Origin: Apoda limacodes
Lineage: Eukaryota > Arthropoda > Insecta > Lepidoptera > Limacodidae
Assembly (NCBI GenBank): GCA_946406115.1
Contig: OX291558.1
Span: forward strand, 17,848,205 to 17,912,204
Direction: 5' to 3'
Length of the DNA: 64,000 nt
Positions 57,178-64,000 of the stretch are shown piece by piece. Within the stretch, counting starts at the first letter, position 1. Each line of letters opens with the position of its first letter. The notes below the pieces were generated by a model. That model was not told the DNA's origin and ran no database searches. It worked only from the letters and a program-made list of their open reading frames with translations. Made by a program: the position numbers and the translations under genes.

Positions 57178-57690
57178 AAAAACCGGCCAAGTGCGAGGCG
57201 GACTCGCGGACCGAAGGTTCCGTACCACCACCATTTTCATAAATTACAAACAGAAAAAATACCGTTTCCAACAAACAAATTTGTAACTGTTTCTCTTAAT
57301 AATATTGCTTGATGGCATTGCACCGGTAATTTAAATAGGTATTGGGCTTGGTCCCGTCTCACACTTTGCCGATTTTTATTATTTGTTGTACTTTAGAGCT
57401 TACACTAAAATCACGGCAAGTTTGAACTTTGTATGAAGTACTGTTTTTTAAGATAAAGCAAAAGCAACGAAAATATGTTTCTTGTTTGGGGACGCAATTA
57501 TCACTTTTTTATTTTTTTATTATTTGTTAGATAATCCCCCATTATAACACATATTCCGTGAAAAATTCATGCTTCTGCCTATTTTGGTCTAAAAGATGGA
57601 GCCTTTTTAATGGTCGGACAGACAAACAGCATTGGCTTAGAAATAAGAAATAGGGTTCAGTTGGCACCCTCTGGGTACGGAACCCTAAAA
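57178..57690 (+). repeat. GGCCAAGTGCGAGTC-type repeat, long copy
   Basis: It begins AAACCGGCCAAGTGCGAGGC and GGACTCGCGGACCGAAGG, and ends TGGTCGGACAGACAAACAGC, GGCTTAGAAATAAGAAATAG and GGGTACGGAACCCTAAAAGG. Internally, 57290-57345 is the reverse of 50105-50190 (ATTTAAATTACCGG block). Confidence 0.7.
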
Positions 57691-58509
57691 GGTACGATGT
57701 TGTGCTCATATTAAGGAAGAAGTTTGAACGAGTGCAAGGAACAAAGGAGAAAGGGTCGCTAGTTTATATTTATATTTAAAAAATAATATTGTAATTATTA
57801 TTTTATATTAACATTATTGTATGCATGTTTGTTTGTCCTCTTATTTCTCAAAAACTAGAAATTTTCAACTGAGGGAACAGTGGAAGTTTCATCAAAATCG
57901 ATTCATTAGTTTTCAAGTTATGGACTGTTAAGTATGTATCGATTACTAGAACCCAATACGGCATCATCGGTTAATCGTGCAATAGTAACGTGAAACTTAT
58001 TCTGTGTAATGTGTATGTTAAACTTATTTTGCGTAATGTGTATGTCAAAACGCCGCTAAGGGTTTTGCAGACGGTGTAATATTTTATTCATTTTTTTTTA
58101 TTTGAAATTAGGAGCTATTATTAAACTCAGTACAAATTACTTCGGCCAGCTTTTTAAAATTTTATTTCTTCATTTATTTTTCAGTCTTTAATTTGTTATA
58201 AATTCGTCTGTATCACACAACACACAATTTAAATTTCAAAGTAGATAGGTAGGTAACTCTACTCCAAGATTTCTGCAATTATTGCCCTTAGAGAGAGGCA
58301 GACAGAGTAGAGTAGGTGGGAAGGGGATTAAATTGATAGCTTCAATTAAATAGCTCGTCTGAGTTCGATAATGGTAGCTTCAACACCGAGTAATAATGAC
58401 GAAGATGTCGTCTGGAAAATGTGTTAGATTTTTATATTTATAAGGATATATCCATTTTAAAGGTGTGATTCTGATTAAAAACAACAATCTATTATAATAT
58501 ATACCTATA
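57691..58509. other. No gene recognised
   Basis: AT-rich, with a direct repeat GTGAAACTTATTCTGTGTAA and GTTAAACTTATTTTGCGTAA near 57990-58040. Confidence 0.45.
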
Positions 58510-58935
58510 ATAGGTACTAGCTTATGCCTGCAACTTCAAACGCGTAAATATTTTAAAACAAAGGAAGGTCTTAACTGTTTATGGTTTAACCTACAAAAAT
58601 ATTGGAATTCGCATACAAAATTTCATCTCCTATTTTGACCCCTAGGGGATGATTTTTCAAAAACGGTGAAACCCGTGAATCTTAAAATTCAACGTAAAGG
58701 CAAAATACCATTTTTTCTTTATTTACCTTCAACAATGAGTATGTTAATGATGAATTCCTATACAAACTTCGAATGGGGGCATTTCACCCCCTTAGGGGAT
58801 GAATTTTGCAAAACCCCTTCTTAGTCATATGAAAAAAACAACTATACAAAATGTCTAGTCTCTAGATCCAGTAGTTTAGGCTATGCGTTGATATATCAGT
58901 CAGTCGGTCAGTTAGTTTACTCTTTTATAAATTTC
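58510..58935 (+). repeat. CTAGCTTATGCCTGCAACTTC-type interspersed repeat
   Basis: It has two ACCCCCTTAGGGGATGA-type hairpin blocks (58641 and 58789) and a TCAGTCAGTCGGTCAGTTAG tail near 58895. It resembles lepidopteran LINE-tail repeats that begin with a degenerate CCCGCGACTTCGTCCG. Confidence 0.55.
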
Positions 58936-59154
58936 TAGCTGAACTGGATGTCGTTGTTCTACCCATTTTGTTGCCAATATCCCTCTCTACGCTATTACTT
59001 CGTGTTTGCTTTCTTTCTAATTTTTTTTTATGCTCAGCTCTTATGTGTCTTAGTGTTATGTTAAGTAGCCTATAGATTCTTACTCAAAACTTGGGCTATC
59101 AAATGCAAAAAGAATTTTTAAAACCGAATGACAGGTTCTTAAATATGACGGTAC

Positions 59155-59425
59155 TAGACTTTGCCAGGGACTCCGCCCGCCCTGAATTCGGTTATCGGCG
59201 TGAACTTCTTAATTATACTAATGAAGTTTGCTATAGCAAGCTATAGCTAAATCTATTGTTCCTTAAACTCTGTTATAGTTCAGGATAAAAAGTAGCCTAT
59301 ATGCTATTCCCTAACCTATGTTGATGCCAAGTTTCATCCCGATGCGTCCAGTGGTTAAAGCGTGATTGAGTAACAAACATCCATCCAGACATACAAACTT
59401 TCACATTTTTAATATTAGTAGGATA
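59155..59425 (+). repeat. RTE-tail-like repeat with a GCTATAGCAAGC variant body
   Basis: TAGACTTTGCCAGGGACTCC, CGCCCTGAATTCGGTTATCG, TTTGCTATAGCAAGCTATAG, AGTTTCATCCCGATGCGTCC and the tail TTTTTAATATTAGTAGGAT. The CTATAGCAAG variant also appears at 14815 and 22960. Confidence 0.6.
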
Positions 59426-59493
59426 TAATTACACAGATACTGTTGAGAGAAACACACCGAATACTTTATATAATGGGATAAATAAGTCCTTTT

Positions 59494-60120
59494 TTTATTC
59501 AAATTAGGTTTTTACTCGACAATTTTTAAATTGTCAAAACTATGTATTATATGTACATAAAAATATCAATAGTTTCAGCAAGAAAAGTGACGTTCACAAA
59601 GTAAATACTAGAAGTAAAAATAAGCTGTTGGTGCATGATACACGTCTACACAAAATAAGTAACTCTTTTATGGGGCAATGTATACACTTTTACAACAAAG
59701 TTCCCAATAAAATTCAAAATCTATCAATAAGTAAATTTAAATCTTTTATTAAGCAGGTACTTTGTAAAAAGGCATATTACAATATTTCAGACTATGTAAA
59801 TGATAAAAATCCTTGGGACTGATGATGCTCAATTACAGGATGCATAGGTAAACCAAATTAAAATGGAAATAACATAAAATTGTACGACTAAAAATCTTTT
59901 ATTTAAAACATTAATTGTATTTTAGTTTATTTAAGTATTTTTAAAAGAGTAACTATCGAGTTTCTTGCCGGATTCTTCTCGGTAGAAATCAACAACATTG
60001 TGAACCGGCGGGAAGGTGGGAGGGTTCAAAAAATAATATTTTATAACTTTGACGATTCAAAAGTGATTGTAAAATCCTTATTTGAATAAGCCATTTTGAC
60101 TTTGACTTTGACTTTGACTA
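59494..60120 (+). pseudogene. LINE of the TTTGAC-tail family, C-terminus and 3' UTR
   Basis: From about 59553 the plus strand reads VHKNINSFSKKSDVHKVNT, KNKLLVHDTRLHKISNSFM and KKAYYNISDYVNDKNPWD, a stop, then the 3' UTR with TTTCTTGCCGGATTCTTCTC and a terminal TTTGACTTTGACTTTGACTT at 60098-60117. The coding part is almost identical to that at 46466-46745 (reverse). 59494-59550 looks like a reversed piece of the same family's 3' end. That could be a twin-priming-like inversion or a neighbouring insertion. Confidence 0.88.
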
Positions 60121-60339
60121 TGAAATAATATTTTTTGCCTAATTTTGCATATCGTTTTCGAAGAAACAAATTTGTCTGGGCCATGAGTATGTATCACTCA
60201 ATAATCTGTAATATTTTTACTAGATGTCACTAATACTATAATAAAACGTGTTTCTGGCACGGGGACACCCCTTAAATATTTACTTTTTAATAATTTTATT
60301 GTTTGCTAGATAATACGACTAATAAATAAAATAACATAA

Positions 60340-60500
60340 TAACACATATTCCGGTTTAATTTCAGCTATCTATCTGTTACAATTCAAAATATAGAGCTCG
60401 TTAAAAGTCGGACAGACTGACAGACATCTCAGCTCAGTCTCAGTCAGCTTAGTAATAGGAATCCGTTAGCATGCTTTGGGTACAGAATCCTAAAAACATC
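60340..60500 (+). repeat. GGCCAAGTGCGAGTC-type repeat, 3' fragment
   Basis: CAATTCAAAATATAGAGCTC, TCGGACAGACTGACAGACA, CAGCTTAGTAATAGGAATCC and TTTGGGTACAGAATCCTAAA match the second subfamily (24318, 57178). The head is missing. Confidence 0.6.
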
Positions 60501-60769
60501 ATAACTCTCGACAGGCAAATTTGATTGACGACAGTTCTTCGTAGAAAATACATTTTTTTCCGAACGCCTACATAAAAACATCGACCTAACAGCGCAGCTT
60601 CCTGAACGTAATGGATTGAGGGAATGAAAGATGAGCTGTCGTTACCCACTTTTCTGCCGCAAAACTACAGAATACGAATTAGTACTGAAATTAGAATAAG
60701 TATTTCTTAAATGAGACAAATTTTTTAGCATTCTGTAGATTTACCGAACGAGAGCAGCATCCATGCTAA

Positions 60770-61095
60770 TATTATAAATGCGAAGTAACTCTGTCTGTCT
60801 GCCTGTTACTTCTTCACGCTAAAAACCGCTTAACCGATTCAAGTATGAGTTGGTTTTTTTTTCTGTAATTGATAACTTGCCGTTGAAATCCTACACCCAT
60901 AACTGAATTTAGGGCGGCTGAAACCACGGACAAATTTGGCATGGAGATAGTTTGAGTCCCGGGAAAGGACATAGACTACTTAAAAACGTCAAACGTGTGA
61001 GTCAGGTTTTTTTCTATAATTGAGGACTTGCCGTTGAAATCCTACACTGATAACCGAATTTGGGGTAGGTGGAACCACGGGCAGAAGCTAGTAAG
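60770..61095 (-). repeat. Two overlapping RTE-tail-like repeats, reverse
   Basis: It begins CTAATATTATAAATGCGAAG, continues CTGTCTGTCTGCCTGTTAC, and reaches AATTTAGGGCGGCTGAAACC. There GGACAAATTTGGCATGGAGA starts a second copy, ending GGAACCACGGGCAGAAGCTA. It has the same nested arrangement as 30925-31290. Confidence 0.65.
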
Positions 61096-63070
61096 TAATA
61101 AAGCTAAAGAAATAACAGTGCATGCACTATGGTCAATTTCCGGCTCACTCACTCACGATCACTCGAGCACGCACACATTTGAGCGCATACACACATCAAA
61201 TTATGTTTTTATTGTAGTAGTAGCCAATAGCAACGATGTTTTTGTATTAAGTGGCAAGGGTGTTATGAGTGCTAAGTTTAACGTTTTTTTATGGTGGGAA
61301 ACTCATTGCAGTGCCTAGGACTTGCAACTCAGGTCCAAGTTTAAAGGGGCTTTTAAATGCATAATAGAAAGGCCTCTCCCCTGTAACCGACATGATTTTT
61401 GTCACGGGGATATTCGAAAAAAGCAAAATGGACGCAGTTTTTCAAGGAAAAACTGCGGTACACTATCTCTATACCCAGCTTGCGTAACAACAAGGTAGGA
61501 TGATTTGATTTTTGTCACGCATATAGGTAGAGAGAGGGGTGCGGAAGAATATAGGTAGGATTTTTTATTCCAATTGGAAATTGGAATCTAACCGTGTTAA
61601 ATCGAACACCATGTAGGTGAAAGAGCAGGCAGAAGATAATTTTATATATTTTTTACCTAACACCTCATCAATTTTAATAAAACGTTAACATTACTGAATC
61701 TCTGGAGATGGTTCTTGACTGACTAATCTTCATCATAGTTAATGTGTCATCGTGGAAAATAAAAAAGGGTTAAATAAGTATAGGTAGTAAAGACTTTACA
61801 CTTATTATTACTTCAAATAGTTGATTTTCTTATCGACACCTTTCGACAGAAATTATCATTGTGTAATAGATTGTATTAATGACTCAATACTTGAATAAAT
61901 ATTATTTTATTGCTTGATTGATTTATAAAGAAGTATAAAGGTGTAAACTCATTAATAATATAATATACTAAGGTGTTTACAATAGTGTGTTACAGCACCG
62001 TGGTCTTGCAGGTGGATTGTTAGATGAAATACGTCAGACCATAGCTTAATATATTGAGTAGCAGGTACATCTGGCCAGATGTACAGATAAATTAAATATA
62101 TTTTTAGATTTTGTAGAAAAATTTTAACAGAGAATTTTAAAGCGTAAAACCCTATGTGTTAGATTTCTAAAAATATGTTTTCCACACTCGGTGATTTTGC
62201 ATTTGCAGGCAAATGTGCGACAAAACGGACGCGGAATCAAAGTATATTTAGTACAAACAACTCACCAACTTATTTTCAGTAACGAAGTGGTAATGATAGC
62301 AATGTGACAGTCAAATGCGGTGCGAACGAGATGAAACTGGAGAAGATCACGCGGCGCTGTCGTTTTGGGTATTTTGGAAATATAGGTAGGTGCGATGGAA
62401 TTTATTAGAACATTGTGTATTGATAAAGGTTGTTAAGGAGAAAATAAAATAACTAACGAGAGGCTATTTAGAAACCTAAGGCCGAAGGCGTAAATAACTT
62501 GAGTTTGTTATTTCTGTACCACCCGTGTTACACACAATGGTTTTCATCACAGTTGCGAGTCAATAAATATAAATTAAAGTATTCATAGCAAAGATGCAGT
62601 CAAAAGATTAACCCTAACATACCTTACACGGTATTTTTAGATGGAAGTGGAGCAATTGAAGCGAGCTATGTTCTCGGACGCATGCAGAATGTGTCTGCAT
62701 GGAAGCGACCGTAGAGGCTGAGTAAAGAGTATGCAGACGACCTGGTGAGAGATTCGCACAATGCAGTTTTACCGAAACTGTAATTTACGGGGGAGGATCT
62801 ATAGTGTGATGTGGGTCGGCATTTCAATGGAAGGGAAAAGTGAGCTACGTATTTGTGCCTGTTGGTGGTTGAGGAGGTTAACCTGCGACTCAGTACATCT
62901 CCGATATTTTGATAGATCACATCGTTGTGAGTAAAGTTACTAAATGGACATGCATGCAAACTTATCATTTTGTACAATCAAAACATTACATACGTACCTT
63001 TAAGCATTTGATAGGATAATGTAGACAGACAATTCTAACCAGGCTAGTGTGGATAATCAACAAAAAAAGA
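61096..63070. other. No gene recognised
   Basis: 61385-61530 has three TGATTTTTGTCACG-type repeats. 62640-62900 is less AT-rich with an open minus frame (62666-62977) of unrecognised content. The remainder is AT-rich. Confidence 0.4.
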
Positions 63071-63079
63071 CCCGTTTTT

Positions 63080-63415
63080 GATCCCACTAAGGTGGCAAAC
63101 AAGCTTACGGTCTGCCTGATGGCAAGCGGTCACCGCATTTTATGGACGCTTGCATCACTTAGGGTTATTACTCGCGCATTGCCGACCCTTCAAAAATCCA
63201 ATAACTTCTTTCTTGAAGAACCCCATACTGTAGTCCTTAGAAAAAAACTTGGCAGGAAGCTCATTCCAAAACCGCACATTACGTGATCGTTTAGGTTCTA
63301 AGGTGTGAGGATGAATTCCCTGCTGATGGCGAGCGGTGCGATGGTAAAAAGTAGCCGTCGGCATCATTTCGAACAATTCTTTATTACACATCTCATTATA
63401 CAAGCGAATTATATA
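63080..63415 (-). pseudogene. Fragment of the 14.9-kb LINE family, reverse
   Basis: The minus strand reads RLYNEMCNKELFEMMPTATF, HRTARHQQGIHPHTLEPK, then after a small deletion FWNELPAKFFSKDYSMGF, and the 3' UTR CACCTTAGTGGGATC at 63082-63096. Compared with 25068-25608 it is shorter and has its own deletion between RNVRF and WNELP. Confidence 0.85.
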
Positions 63416-64000
63416 CACGAGTATACTACAAATTCGAGTTACTATTTTCTAATAGTGGCTTAAGTACAAAATATAACAATATCAGTTTCAAACCAAAACC
63501 TTCTAAACACAATTCAAAATATCCAAAATTACCTTCCGAATATAATGACATAATTAAAAAGCTCTGAAATATAATTTGGTTGTCATTCATTAAAAAGCTC
63601 GCACACGTTCCCTAATTAACGTTGGATACGCCTTATGAACGGCATTCCCACGAAACGCTGCGTTAAATTAACGCTTGTTTGAGTTGTTATATCAAATAAT
63701 TGGCTCTTTTGCTGTTTCCATTTGCTCGTGAAAACATTGAACGACGTAAATGCTGCATATTACATGGAAGACTCGAATTATTTATTTATTAATAAATAAT
63801 TCGAGTATTTATTATTGTTAATTTTAAAAGTATATATTTTAATTGTGGAATCAACTATAGTATAGGTACCCTGAAAATGTACCGTTTTCAAAATTATATT
63901 TTTAAAGAACTTACTTGTTGGCCAATTACATTGCTGTAAAATTTTACTGAGTTGGATAACGCTGAATTAGGAATTGTGTTCGTCTAGCTATATTCTTATT
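63416..64000. other. No gene; perfect-stem hairpin
   Basis: 63771-63806 is a 16-bp perfect inverted repeat (ACTCGAATTATTTATT and its complement) around a 4-base loop. The rest is AT-rich and unassigned. Confidence 0.5.

Noticed and set aside
62666..62977. Minus frame of 103 codons
   Set aside because: The composition is unremarkable, no family is recognised and there are no splice or promoter signals, so it is left as unassigned sequence.

Overview
The window reads as nuclear DNA of an insect, most likely a moth or butterfly. It is AT-rich, has no bacterial-style gene packing, and is filled with decayed retrotransposons, SINE-like repeats, DNA transposons and microsatellites of types I know from lepidopteran genomes. 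I find no intact host gene. The host-derived candidates are one possible cysteine-rich exon (27138-27322) and one GC-richer exon-like stretch (1500-2010). Taxonomy and family names are judgements from recognised motifs; no search was run.

The main structure is a very large imperfect palindrome at 2429-14218. Its arms are about 5.3 kb (2429-7684) and 5.5 kb (8709-14218), around a spacer of about 1 kb. From outside inwards each arm holds AT-rich sequence with a LINE relic, a tRNA-headed SINE, a 63-bp tandem array, a GC-rich minisatellite, and a decayed protein-primed family B DNA polymerase of the Polinton/Maverick type (also found in adintoviruses and bidnaviruses). The polymerase copies point towards each other. 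The left copy ends in the palm region. The right copy continues into the spacer, where a degenerate motif C survives, and is interrupted by a re-inserted duplicate of its own exonuclease part. The arms are very similar but not identical: the 63-bp array has 10 units on the left and 12 on the right, with the same two variant units at matching places, and the right arm has an extra piece of about 137 bp. This suggests an inverted duplication of a genomic segment that already held the SINE and arrays, followed by independent change.

The rest (14.2-64 kb) is a graveyard of elements. A CR1/Jockey-group LINE has its best copy at 14880-16141 and fragments near 2.2, 25, 51.6, 53.5 and 63 kb. A second LINE family ending in TTTGAC repeats lies at 27.3-28.1, 46.2-47.3 and 59.5-60.1 kb. 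An RTE-like LINE lies at 32.8-34.4 kb with a fragment at 19 kb. There are also other non-LTR relics, a Ty1/copia 3' end carrying a TTAA-flanked MITE (21.1-21.9 kb), and a mariner with both TIRs and TA target duplications (37441-39229) that is gutted by unrelated sequence. Two prolific short-repeat families recur: one ends in GACAGACAGA-rich sequence and ATATTATAAATGCGAAAGT; the other begins GGCCAAGTGCGAGTC and in places joins a 5S rRNA-like head. Several fold-back pairs and satellite-like arrays remain unclassified.

No genes appear to work together as a pathway. The logic of the window is insertion, nesting, truncation and local inversion. The clearest functional hypothesis is that the palindrome, if transcribed, would give a multi-kilobase hairpin RNA matching a Polinton-type polymerase, and so might feed small-RNA silencing. 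That is inference only.
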